A DNA stretch of 32,970 bases from Micromonospora wenchangensis (GTDB lineage: Bacteria > Actinomycetota > Actinomycetes > Mycobacteriales > Micromonosporaceae), in NCBI RefSeq assembly GCF_002210435.1, contig NZ_MZMV01000070.1, positions 1-32,970 on the forward strand. Direction: 5' to 3'. A program made the translations under genes and the position numbers. The notes under the pieces were generated by a model that saw nothing but the letters and a program-made list of their open reading frames with translations, did no database searches and was not told where the DNA came from. Shown here piece by piece: positions 17,128-25,210 of this stretch (positions are counted from its first letter, which is position 1; each line of letters starts with the position of its first letter).

Positions 17128-17496
17128 ATGAGCGGTCCATCCGAAAGGGAGTTACTCGCGACCTTCTGCCGGGACACACCGCTACTGCGGCGGGAGCTTC
17201 CGGAAGGCCGGCGTCGGCTCCTGGATTCGGGCCTGGCCTCGTTGCGGGCAGGCACGACGTCACTCGTGGAGGTGTGCCGCTCGATCGGCTATCCGACCAC
17301 GGGCGGCCAGCGGGATGTTCCGCAGCAGCAGACCCCGGGGTACACACCACTTCCCGGGCCGCTTCCCGGGCCGCCGCCCGGCCGGTACGTCTGTCCGGCC
17401 ACCGCCTGTAGCCGGGTCGAGCCGCGCGACAGCGACGGTGTGGTCCCGGAGTGCGCCGTGTACGACCGCCGCCTGCGGCGCGGCGCGGACCGCTAG
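17128..17496 (+). CDS. Small protein with C-terminal Cys motif, CHAT-cassette gene 1
   Basis: 122 aa. The ATG at 17128 follows GAAGGGG at 7 bases. Residues 1-55 look like a small helical domain (SERELLATFCRDTPLLRREL, then LVEVCRSIGYP). A Pro/Gln-rich linker follows (GYTPLPGPLPGPPPGR). The tail is a compact knuckle: YVCPATACSRVEPR, then VPECAVYDRRLRR, with three closely spaced Cys and conserved-looking Arg residues, like half a zinc ribbon. This architecture (helical adaptor, linker, short Cys tail) is what small adaptors in predicted bacterial conflict systems tend to look like; that comparison is inference. It is the first gene of a tight operon (3-base gap to the next). Confidence 0.75.
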   Translation: MSGPSERELLATFCRDTPLLRRELPEGRRRLLDSGLASLRAGTTSLVEVCRSIGYPTTGGQRDVPQQQTPGYTPLPGPLPGPPPGRYVCPATACSRVEPRDSDGVVPECAVYDRRLRRGADR

Positions 17497-17499
17497 GCC

Positions 17500-18321
17500 A
17501 TGGACGCGATCCTCGGAGAGATCAGCAGGCGGCTGACCGGACAGTGGATCCAGATCGCGGTGTCCGGTGTGCTCTTTCTGGGCGTCGGATGGGTGGCGCT
17601 CACCCTCGGCCAGCGGCACGCTCTCGACCACGGTCTGCTGTTGAGCCGCGTCGACACCCTCGTGGCCGGCATCGACGGCACCACCTCGCTGATCGTCCGC
17701 GCCGTCCTGCTCACGGCACTCGGCTACCTGTTGGGCATGACCGCGCACATGACGGGGTCGATGCTGCGGCGGCTGTGGACCGACCGGTGGCCGCCGCCGC
17801 TGCACTGGATCGAGAAGGGCGTCGTCCTCCTGCGGCGGGCGTACTTCGGTCGACGGTGGCCGGACCGGACGCGGGAGCTGCCCGCCCGCTACCTGCCGGC
17901 CCGGGCCACCCGGGTCGCGGACCGGATCCGGCTGGCCCACGAACGGGTCGACGCCGAGTACGGCGCCCACCTCGGCCTGCTGTGGCCGCGGCTGTGGCTC
18001 ATGCTCACCCCCGACGAGCGGGGCCCGATCGAGCTCAGCCGTGCGGGTCTGGACAGCGCGGCCGTTCTCGCCGTCTGGGGCACCGCGCTCGTGGGGCTGG
18101 GCTGGTGGTGGTGGCCGGCCGCGCTGATCGGGTTGGCCGTGGTGCTGGTGGCCCGGCACCGGGCCGGCACCGCGGTGGGTGCGCTCGCCGATCTCGCCGA
18201 GTCGACCGTCGACAGCCAGCAGCGCGTGCTGGCGGATCGGTTCGGCGTGCCTGTGATCGACGGCCGGATCAGCCGGGAGGACTTCAGACAGATCAACGAC
18301 CGGCTCGCGAAGGGGGCGTGA
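17500..18321 (+). CDS. Membrane protein, CHAT-cassette gene 2 (possible effector)
   Basis: 273 aa. It starts three bases after the preceding stop. Hydrophobic segments lie at about residues 17-36 (WIQIAVSGVLFLGVGWVALT), 62-83 and 187-218, the last long enough for a hairpin of two spans and containing GWWWWP. Between spans 2 and 3 is a basic cytosolic loop of about 100 residues (RRAYFGRRWPDRTRELPAR and following). The end is soluble and charged (REDFRQINDRLAKGA). No known enzymatic motif is visible. Because it sits in an operon beside a CHAT protease, a membrane-acting effector or a protease target is a reasonable guess, not shown. Confidence 0.78.
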   Translation: MDAILGEISRRLTGQWIQIAVSGVLFLGVGWVALTLGQRHALDHGLLLSRVDTLVAGIDGTTSLIVRAVLLTALGYLLGMTAHMTGSMLRRLWTDRWPPPLHWIEKGVVLLRRAYFGRRWPDRTRELPARYLPARATRVADRIRLAHERVDAEYGAHLGLLWPRLWLMLTPDERGPIELSRAGLDSAAVLAVWGTALVGLGWWWWPAALIGLAVVLVARHRAGTAVGALADLAESTVDSQQRVLADRFGVPVIDGRISREDFRQINDRLAKGA

Positions 18322-18322
18322 C

Positions 18323-18595
18323 GTGCAAACATTGATGGTGCCGTGCACGTTCGACGACGACGAGACGGCGATGTTCCCGTTCCGCGTCGGGCAGCCCTGC
18401 GCCGACGCCCACCCGCTGGAACAGCAGCTGGCATGGCTCGCCAGGGAGCGGGGCGGCCAGGCTCCCCAGGAGATCGTCGACTCGCTCACCCAGCTCCAGC
18501 GGCTCGCGGTGGAGCAGTCCACGAAACTGGAGGACCTGGTTGCCCATGCCATGAGGGAGGCGGCGGTCTTCTCCGTCCCCGGCTCACCGTCGTAG
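18323..18595 (+). CDS. Small 90-aa protein, CHAT-cassette gene 3
   Basis: It starts at GTG 18323, one base after the preceding stop, with AGGGGG 7 bases upstream. Residues 1-30 form an acidic strand-rich start (TLMVPCTFDDDETAMFPF). Residues 31-82 are two amphipathic helices (HPLEQQLAWLARER; IVDSLTQLQRLAVEQSTKLEDL) that could form a coiled-coil hairpin for protein contact. I recognise no family. Its last 12 bases overlap the end of the convergent HEAT-like gene, so the two transcripts are complementary at their 3' ends. Confidence 0.72.
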   Translation: MQTLMVPCTFDDDETAMFPFRVGQPCADAHPLEQQLAWLARERGGQAPQEIVDSLTQLQRLAVEQSTKLEDLVAHAMREAAVFSVPGSPS

Positions 18596-21500
18596 CGAGC
18601 CGAGCAGGGCCTCGAGCGCCTCGGGCACCGCGACACCCTGTTCGTGTGCCGAGGCCGCCACGACATCGAGCACGGTGGACAGCCCGCCGGCCAGTGCAGT
18701 ATCGACCTGTCCGTCGAGAGCGTCCATCTGGCGATCCACCGTGACCCGCTGGGGCGTCACCTGGTCCGGTATGACGAGTTCGAGCGCCTGCTGGCCGCCG
18801 AGCGGCACGACCAGCCGGGCCACCGGGATCTGCGGCCCGACGGCGCTGCCGTCGCGTAGCTGCACGGCGGTGTCGCCGAGCACGTCGGCGACGGTGCCGG
18901 TGTCCTGGAGACCGACGTCGAAGACGTGCGGGGAACCGGCCATGGTGGGCGGGTCGGGCGCGTCGAGCGCGTCGACGATCGCCATCCGGGTCTCACCGGC
19001 GAGCAGATCGCGGGACGCCAGCACCCGGATCAGGCGGGCGGCCAGGACCGCGACCGTCGGGGACGGGCCGGTGGCGGCGGTGACCAGCGCGGCGACCGCG
19101 CCTGCGGGGAGACGGTCGAGTGCGGCGACGGCGTCCGCCAACCCGGCCTCCAGCAGCTGCGACCCGGCCACGGCCGTCAGGACTCCGGTCATGGTCGCCG
19201 CGTCGGGTTCCAGCAGGACGAGCAGGCGCACCGCCTGCCCGGCCAGGTCCGCGCTGCCGGTGAGCGCGCCGCGGATCCGCCCGGTCAGCCCCTCCCGGTC
19301 ACCGATCGCCTGTCGTACCAGGTCGGGAGCCTGCTGGCCCAGTACGGCGAGGGCGGCCAGTGCCGACACGAGATCCGGGGCTTCCGGGGCCGGGACGGTG
19401 CCGGCGAGCACCGCAGGGTCGGTGCGGTCCACGGCCGTGGTGGCCAGGTCGGTCAGGAGGCCGGCCAGCCGCAGGCTCCGGTCGGCGTGGCGGGTGACGA
19501 GCCGCGCCGCGTCGGGAAGCCACCGCTGGTGGGCCGCGAACGCCGTGGTGCCGGCGGCGAGGACGAGGGCGCGGACCGCGAGTTCGTCGTCGGGCAGGGA
19601 TGCGACGTCGGCACCGGCGTGCACCAGCGCCGCCAGGATGCCCGCAGCCAGCGGGCTCGCCTCGGCGAGGGCCGAGTTCAGCCGTTGGGAGAGCACCTGG
19701 ACGGCCCGGGACTGCTCGTCGGGTCCGAGCCCGCCGCCGGCAAGCAGATGGCCGAGGCCGGTGGCGGCGCCCGCGGCGCGTCGGTCGGTGAGGTCCGCGC
19801 CATCGACCTCGGTGCAGAGCGCGGCCACCACCGCGGCGTCGCCGGGCGCACACCGGCCGAGAAGTGCCATCGCCGAGCCGGCTACGGTCGGGTCCTCGTC
19901 GGCGGCCAGGTGGACCGCCACGGAGGCCAGGTCGCGTACCCACTCCGGCGACACCTCGCGGTTTCGCGGATCCTCGGCGACGACGTGCAATGCGTCCAGC
20001 AGGACCCACCGCTCGCCGGCGGCGAGCGAAGCGGCCAGCGCGACCAGCGCGTCCACGGGAAAGTCCCGGAAACGGCGCAGTCCGCGCAGCACCGTGATCC
20101 GTGCTTCCGGCTGGCCGGACAGCTCCCCCAGCACGTCGTGCAGAACCGACGGGGAGTCGTGGCCGATGCCACGCAACATGGTCTGCAGGCCGGCGGCCAC
20201 CGCGGGGCACGTCTCGGCGGTGAGCACCCGGGCGAGCGCGGCGACAGCGGTGGCTCCGACCGCCCCGGCCAGTGCCCACGGGCGCGACCGTCGACCGACA
20301 TGAACCGGCCCGGTCGCCTGCGCCAACCGCCGGCGGACCATGGAGTCGGGGTGGGCGAACAACCGGGGGGCGGCGGCCACCGCCTCCGCGTCGACCTCGC
20401 CCCACTCGACGGTGATCAGGGTGGCCAGATCGGCCACCTCCGTAGCGGCGTCGGCGCGCCACCGGGGAACCGCCGGTTCGCGTGGGTTCGATCGGGACAG
20501 CGACAGGATCGCGGCGACGGTGTCGACCTCTGCGCCGTCCAGCAGCCGATCGAGAACTGCGACGGCCGTCGGGCCGAGGGCGAGCAGCTCCGTCGTGCCG
20601 CGCCGGGTCAGGGCGGCCAGCGCGGCAGCCCGCGTTGCGGGCGTCAGCAGGGCCAGCCAGGCGGCGTCACCGTGCAGCGTCGTCGCCGACCCGGACCGGT
20701 CCAGCTCCCGCAGGCCGTCGACGCACACCGCCGCGGCGCTGACGATGCTCCAGCGCAGCGGCAGCCGGGTGTGCGGATTCTCCGCCCACCCCCGTGGGGG
20801 ACGGTGGTCACGTTCGACGCTCAGCAGCGGCTCGGCGAGGCGCTGATCGGCACGCGCCCGCAGCTGCGGTGCCGTCAGCCTGTCGAGGGCGGCGGCCCGC
20901 ACCGCCGCTTGGTCGTCGTCGAGCGGGGCGGGCAGCCGGGACAACAGGTCGGCGGCCTCCTCCGGCGGCACCTGGCCCAGGTGCGCCACCGCGCAGGCCA
21001 GGATGTCCTCACCGGTGAGGCGGGCGAGCCGGACCGCGGCGAGTGCCCGCTCGGTGGGCGAGACGAGCTGCGGCACCAGCGACGTGAGGGCGGTGACGAC
21101 CGTGGCGGTGTCGTCGGCCGCGCCGAGGTCGAGGGCCAGCTCCCACATCCGTACGCGGTCGTGGACGTCGACGATCTCCGCCGCGTCGGCCAGCAGCCGG
21201 CCCGCGGTGATCCGCTGCCCGGTGTACTGCGCCAGCCGCAGCCGGACCCTCGCTCTCGCGTAGGCGTCGACGGTACGGCCGGCGAGATACTCGATGGAGC
21301 GCAGGACCGCCGACGGTGACACCGGCTGCCCCTCCCCCGCCGGGTGGAAACCCAGCCGGTTGAGGGTGCGGGTCACGCTGACCGGATCGAGATCCAGGTC
21401 CTGCAGCGCGAGGCAGGCCGCTTCGGCCACGAACTGGGCCTCCGTCAGCTCGCCGGCCAGCCGGTCGATGATCCAGCAGCGGAGGAACGCCAGCGACGGG

Positions 21501-22732
21501 TGCAGTGGTCGCACCGCCGTCAGCGTCTCCGCCAGCGGATGCCCCGCACGGGGCGCGAAGGGATCCAACGGCCAGCGGACGCCTGCGCCGGCAGCACCGC
21601 CGGCCCGGAAGGCGATCGTCGCGATCAGCGCCGCCAGGCCCTGCCCCTGCGCCTCGACCAACCCGGCGCCGGCGCTGTCGAGGTAGACGGCCATGTTGTA
21701 GGTCAGGTCTCCGGAGTGGCCGTTGACGGCTTCGACGAGCGCGACCGGGAGATGCCCGTCCATCAGCCCGGTCCAGGCGTTACGCCGCCCGCTCACCGCG
21801 GTCAACGCCCGTACGACGGCACTGTCCAGCGCGTGCTGGCGGGCGCCCGGTAGCCGAAGCGCGTCGAACGCGCCGGCGACTGGCCCCGGGCTCAGCGGGC
21901 GTGCCGCGTCGCCGAGCACCAGCAGCGCGCGTCCCAGCCGCCACCGCACCCGCCGTGTCACGGCGTCGTCGTCGACCATCTGCGGCCACGACGTCGGCTG
22001 TCGCCCGAGCAGCGCCCACGCGACCAGCGCGTCCCCGCGCAGGCTGGCGTCCTGGTCGGTGTCCGACGCCAGCTCGATCAGGCTGCCGCCCACCACGGCC
22101 AGGTCGGTGCCGTCGCGCAACCAGGCCAGGAGCCGGGAGGTCAGCGGCGAGTCGGCGACGATCGCGGCGGGGTCGATCCGCGCATCGTCCACGCCCGGAT
22201 CCGACCCGTCGGCCCCGGCGGTCAGCAGGTCGAGGGCGACGGCTGCCTGTGCCCGCCGCGAACAACCCATGGCCTCGTCGTCGAAGTCCGCCGTCAGACG
22301 CCGCCGCAGCGTCTCGTGTCGGCGCGTCCCGGGAAGCGGGACACCGCCGTAGAGGACCAGCACGACGCGGCTCCATGCCGGTTCGGCCATGATCCGGGCG
22401 GCGACGTCCGGATCCGAGGCCAGCGCCGCACGCAGGGGCAGCACCGACGGCGGGAGGAACGGCGACACCCGGAGGACTGGTGGCGTCCGCGCCCGCTCGA
22501 CGCGGGCGTTCTCCAACAGTTGGCGCACCCCGTGCATGCCTGGTTCCAGGAGCCGACCGGCCACGGCCTCGACGACCTGCCGCGCGGAACCCCGTCGGCC
22601 GGTCAGCATCCGGTCCTGCCAGTCCTGGGAGGCTCGGTACAACGTCCGGGTCTGCTGCCAGTGGTTGTCCTCGGAATCCCGCTCCTGTGCCGTCACGAGG
22701 TCGCTGGCGGCAGGCTGGGAACTCGATGTCAC
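18584..22732 (-). CDS. Giant HEAT-like alpha-solenoid protein
   Basis: 1382 aa from the GTG at 22732 (MTSSSQPAASDLVTAQERD), supported by CGGGAG 9 bases upstream. The same frame stays open to 23839, but that part is antisense or out-of-frame fatty-acid genes, so the 1751-codon frame is not the real protein. The whole protein consists of Ala/Leu/Val-rich paired helices with irregular HEAT/ARM-like spacing, for example VLRGLRRFRDFPVDALVALA, PTVAGSAMALLGRCAP and AVRLLVLLEPDAATM. No signal peptide, span, Walker motif or protease motif is seen. The last ~120 residues (VADVLGDTAVQLRDGS, IPVARLVVPLGG) are less helical and may be a separate domain. In context it may be a scaffold, sensor or substrate for the CHAT protease. 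Confidence 0.82.
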   Translation of the reverse strand: MTSSSQPAASDLVTAQERDSEDNHWQQTRTLYRASQDWQDRMLTGRRGSARQVVEAVAGRLLEPGMHGVRQLLENARVERARTPPVLRVSPFLPPSVLPLRAALASDPDVAARIMAEPAWSRVVLVLYGGVPLPGTRRHETLRRRLTADFDDEAMGCSRRAQAAVALDLLTAGADGSDPGVDDARIDPAAIVADSPLTSRLLAWLRDGTDLAVVGGSLIELASDTDQDASLRGDALVAWALLGRQPTSWPQMVDDDAVTRRVRWRLGRALLVLGDAARPLSPGPVAGAFDALRLPGARQHALDSAVVRALTAVSGRRNAWTGLMDGHLPVALVEAVNGHSGDLTYNMAVYLDSAGAGLVEAQGQGLAALIATIAFRAGGAAGAGVRWPLDPFAPRAGHPLAETLTAVRPLHPSLAFLRCWIIDRLAGELTEAQFVAEAACLALQDLDLDPVSVTRTLNRLGFHPAGEGQPVSPSAVLRSIEYLAGRTVDAYARARVRLRLAQYTGQRITAGRLLADAAEIVDVHDRVRMWELALDLGAADDTATVVTALTSLVPQLVSPTERALAAVRLARLTGEDILACAVAHLGQVPPEEAADLLSRLPAPLDDDQAAVRAAALDRLTAPQLRARADQRLAEPLLSVERDHRPPRGWAENPHTRLPLRWSIVSAAAVCVDGLRELDRSGSATTLHGDAAWLALLTPATRAAALAALTRRGTTELLALGPTAVAVLDRLLDGAEVDTVAAILSLSRSNPREPAVPRWRADAATEVADLATLITVEWGEVDAEAVAAAPRLFAHPDSMVRRRLAQATGPVHVGRRSRPWALAGAVGATAVAALARVLTAETCPAVAAGLQTMLRGIGHDSPSVLHDVLGELSGQPEARITVLRGLRRFRDFPVDALVALAASLAAGERWVLLDALHVVAEDPRNREVSPEWVRDLASVAVHLAADEDPTVAGSAMALLGRCAPGDAAVVAALCTEVDGADLTDRRAAGAATGLGHLLAGGGLGPDEQSRAVQVLSQRLNSALAEASPLAAGILAALVHAGADVASLPDDELAVRALVLAAGTTAFAAHQRWLPDAARLVTRHADRSLRLAGLLTDLATTAVDRTDPAVLAGTVPAPEAPDLVSALAALAVLGQQAPDLVRQAIGDREGLTGRIRGALTGSADLAGQAVRLLVLLEPDAATMTGVLTAVAGSQLLEAGLADAVAALDRLPAGAVAALVTAATGPSPTVAVLAARLIRVLASRDLLAGETRMAIVDALDAPDPPTMAGSPHVFDVGLQDTGTVADVLGDTAVQLRDGSAVGPQIPVARLVVPLGGQQALELVIPDQVTPQRVTVDRQMDALDGQVDTALAGGLSTVLDVVAASAHEQGVAVPEALEALLGSLRR

Positions 22733-22833
22733 GGCGACGAACTCCCGAGGCCTCAAGGTGAGCGGCGCATGCCAGCCGAACGCTACCGCCTCGGTGGTGG
22801 GGAGATCCAGCGTCCCGTTCCGGGATCGAGGAG

Positions 22834-23380
22834 GTGGGTGAGCACGGCACCCTTGGGCACCCCGGTGGTGCCGCTGGTGTAGAGCACCACCGCCGGGTCC
22901 TCCGCCGACCGAGTGACGTACGACGGCAGCGGTGGCAGCGGGTGGCTCAGCTCCTCCAGGCGGGGCGCGACCGCACCGGCGGCCGCCGGCCCGACGGTCA
23001 CCAGCGGCACGCCGGCCGCCGCCGCGGCGGCGGCGCCCAGGGCGAGCTGGGAGCTGTGACACACCAGCAGCTTCGTGCCGCTGTCGGTCAGCACGTGCGC
23101 CGCTTCGTCCACGGTCAGCAGCAGGTTCACCGGGACGAGCACCGCGCCGGCGGCGAGGGCCCCGTAGTAGACCCGGGGGAAGTCCACCACGTTTCGGGGC
23201 CAGCAGGGCCACCTTGTCGCCGCGGCCGACCCCCCACTCGCGCAGCCCGGCGGCGTAGCTGCGCGCCTCCAGCCACAGCTCGGCGTACGTCACCCGGGTG
23301 TCGCCGTCGACCACGGCGACGGTGTCGGCGTGCCGGCGGGCGGACTCGGCCAGCACCATGGCCAGCGACAGCGCGGTCAT
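22834..23380 (-). pseudogene. Acyl-CoA synthetase (AMP-binding), frameshifted N-terminal third
   Basis: The ATG at 23380 overlaps the MaoC stop (ATGA). The first frame gives VLAESARRHADTVAVVDG, VTYAELWLEARSYAAGLREW and GVGRGDKVALLAP. One extra A at about 23192 then breaks it, and the adjacent frame continues as NVVDFPRVYYGALAAGAVL, VPVNLLLTVDEAAHVL and the adenylation P-loop YTSGTTGVPKGAVLTH. Similarity stops abruptly at 22834, and DNA upstream of the HEAT-like gene begins. Normal enzymes are about 500 residues, so roughly two thirds is gone. The family makes acyl-AMP and then acyl-CoA; this copy cannot. It was the last known gene of the - strand acyl-CoA operon. Confidence 0.82.
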
Positions 23381-23839
23381 CGGGCCACGCCCCGCACCAG
23401 ACGGCTGACCGTCTCGGCGACGCAGACCGGCTTGCCACCGGCGTCGCTGTCCACGGTGACCGCGGTGACCACCTGCACGCCGCCGTCCACGGGCGACACC
23501 TCGGCCAGGGTCGCGGTGACGCGGACCGCGCTGCCGACCCGCAGCGGGGCCGGGAAGCGCACCCGGTTGAGGCCGTAGTTGACCCCCATGGCCACCCCCT
23601 CGACCCGGTGGAGGCCACCGGCCAGCGCCGGCAGCAGGGACAACGTGAGGTAGCCGTGCGCGATGGTGCCGCCGAACGGGCCGGCCGCGGCCCGTCGGGT
23701 CGATGTGGATCCACTGGCGGTCGTCGGTGGCGTCGGCGAACCGGTCGACCCGTTGCTGGTCGATCCGCAACCAGGGGCCGGGGCCCAGGGCCTCGCCGGT
23801 CACCTCGGCCAACTCCTCGATGGACGCGAAGACCCTCAT
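23377..23839 (-). pseudogene. MaoC-family hot-dog dehydratase, frameshifted
   Basis: The ATG at 23839 overlaps the upstream acyl-CoA dehydrogenase stop (ATGA). The frame begins MRVFASIEELAEVTGEALG, then QQRVDRFADATDDRQWIHID. Near 23698 the frame is lost. The adjacent frame continues with AAAGPFGGTIAHGYLTLSLL (the hot-dog GGTIAHG region), VNYGLNRVRFPAPLRVGS and ETVSRLVRGVAR, stopping at 23377. One added base, or two lost, would join them into a normal protein of about 150 residues. R-specific enoyl-CoA hydratases of this type hydrate trans-2-enoyl-CoA. The break may be decay or an assembly error in GC-rich DNA. Confidence 0.8.
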
Positions 23840-25008
23840 GCCAGGTGCCCTCCCAGCTTCGTGTAACCGCGCAGCAGGTCGCGCGAGATGATCAGTCGCT
23901 GCATCTCGTCGGTGCCCTCGAAGATCCGGTAGAGCCGGACCTGCCGGTACCAGCGCTCGATCGGCAGCTCGCGGGTGTAGCCCATGCCGCCGTGGATCTG
24001 CAGGACGCGGTCGACCACCCGATTGACCATGCCCGCGCCGTACAGCTTCGCCATCGAGGAGGCGTGCCGCGGGTCCATGCCCTCATCGACTGTCCAGGCG
24101 GCGCGCAGGATGAGCCAGCGGGCCGCCTCCAGCTCGGTCTCCGAGTCGGCGATCATCCACTGGATGGCCTGGTTGGTGCCGATCTTCGCGCCGAAGGTCT
24201 CCCGGGTGTTGGCGTAGTCGATGGCCATCGACAACGCCCGCTCGGCGATGCCGACGGCGTGCGACGGGATAATGTAGCGGCCCTTGCCGATCCACTCCAT
24301 GCCGAGGCTGAAGCCCTGCCCGGGCTCGCCGAGGATGTTGCGCCCGGGCACCCGGACGTCGTCGAAGACCAGCGAGGCGGGGCCACCCTCGCCCATCGTC
24401 TGGATGAACTCCGAGCGCCAGCCCATCGACCGGTCCACCAGGAACGCGGTGGCGCCGCCATGGCGGGCCCCCTTCTCCCGGTCGGTCACCGCGATCACGA
24501 TGGCGAAGTCGGCGTCGTGACCGCCGGTGATGAAGGTCTTCTCGCCGTTGAGGATCCAGTCGTCGCCGTCGCGGCGGGCGCTGAGCTTGATGTTGGCCGC
24601 GTCGGAGCCGGCACCGGGCTCGGTGATCGCAAAGCAGCTGCGCCGCCCCCCCTCGATGGTCGGGACCAGGTACTCGCGCTTCTGCTCGTCATTGGCGTGG
24701 AACAGGATGTTGTCCGCCTCACCGCCGAACCGGAACGGCACGAACGAGCGGCCGAGTTCGGTCCAGATCACCGACTGGGTGACGGCCGGCAGGTCCATGC
24801 CGCCGTACTCCTGCGGCGTGGCCAGCCCCCAGAACCCGAACGTGCGCGCCTTGAGCTGCAACTCGCGCAGCTCGCTGTGCTCCAGTCCGGGCCGGTGCGC
24901 CCGTTCCCGCCGCAGCAGCTCCTGCTCCAGCGGCATGACCTCCCTGGTGATGAAGTCGCGGGCGGTGTCGCGGATCGCCCGCTCGGTGTCGGAAAGCGCG
25001 AAGTCCAT
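23836..25008 (-). CDS. Acyl-CoA dehydrogenase
   Basis: 390 aa. The ATG at 25008 follows CGGAGGGG. It shows the full acyl-CoA dehydrogenase layout. The N-terminal helical domain has MDFALSDTERAIRDTARDF. The middle beta domain has the FAD/substrate motif CFAITEPGAGSDAA and WILNGEKTFITGG. The C-terminal helical domain has QWMIADSETELEAARWL, LQIHGGMGYTRELPIERW and the catalytic Glu in YRIFEGTDEMQ. It oxidises an acyl-CoA to the trans-2-enoyl-CoA, passing electrons to ETF (family knowledge). The substrate cannot be read; length and motifs resemble medium/long or branched acyl types. It overlaps the MaoC gene by ATGA, so the two are translationally coupled. Confidence 0.93.
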   Translation of the reverse strand: MDFALSDTERAIRDTARDFITREVMPLEQELLRRERAHRPGLEHSELRELQLKARTFGFWGLATPQEYGGMDLPAVTQSVIWTELGRSFVPFRFGGEADNILFHANDEQKREYLVPTIEGGRRSCFAITEPGAGSDAANIKLSARRDGDDWILNGEKTFITGGHDADFAIVIAVTDREKGARHGGATAFLVDRSMGWRSEFIQTMGEGGPASLVFDDVRVPGRNILGEPGQGFSLGMEWIGKGRYIIPSHAVGIAERALSMAIDYANTRETFGAKIGTNQAIQWMIADSETELEAARWLILRAAWTVDEGMDPRHASSMAKLYGAGMVNRVVDRVLQIHGGMGYTRELPIERWYRQVRLYRIFEGTDEMQRLIISRDLLRGYTKLGGHLA

Positions 25009-25040
25009 GTCCCCTCCGGGTGCTGGTCCGCCGGCGCGCC

Positions 25041-25196
25041 TCAGCGCGCGCCGCCGTTGACGTACGGGGTCTGTCCGCTGATGTACGACACGTCGTCGCT
25101 GGCGGCACCCTCGGCGGCCGGCCGGTGCGCGGTCGCCGCGCCGATGCCCTGCCCGGCGCCGGTGACGACGGCCACCCGGTCGGCGAATCTGGTCAC
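25041..25196 (-). pseudogene. Short-chain dehydrogenase (SDR) with most of the gene deleted
   Basis: 51 codons from the GTG at 25196, with GGAAGG 7 bases upstream. The start is a normal SDR Rossmann strand and cofactor loop: TRFADRVAVVTGAGQGIGAA. After AAEGA the frame passes directly to the normal SDR end, ASDDVSYISGQTPYVNGGAR. Roughly 200 residues between them, including the Ser and YxxxK catalytic residues, are absent, apparently by an in-frame deletion near 25104. SDRs of this sort reduce or oxidise 3-hydroxyacyl-CoA in such operons. The product, if made, is inactive as an SDR. It lies between the two acyl-CoA dehydrogenase genes. Confidence 0.8.
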
Positions 25197-25210
25197 GGTT
25201 CTGCCTTCCG

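Noticed and set aside
18926..21319. A 797-codon + strand frame
   Set aside because: Antisense to the HEAT-like gene; Gly/Arg/Gln-rich, with no domain and no ribosome site.
22733..23839. The in-frame N-terminal extension of the solenoid gene, giving a 1751-residue MaoC-HEAT fusion
   Set aside because: The extension passes through frameshifted MaoC and ligase genes, turns into Arg/Gly/Pro-rich nonsense after each break, and a good start exists at 22732.
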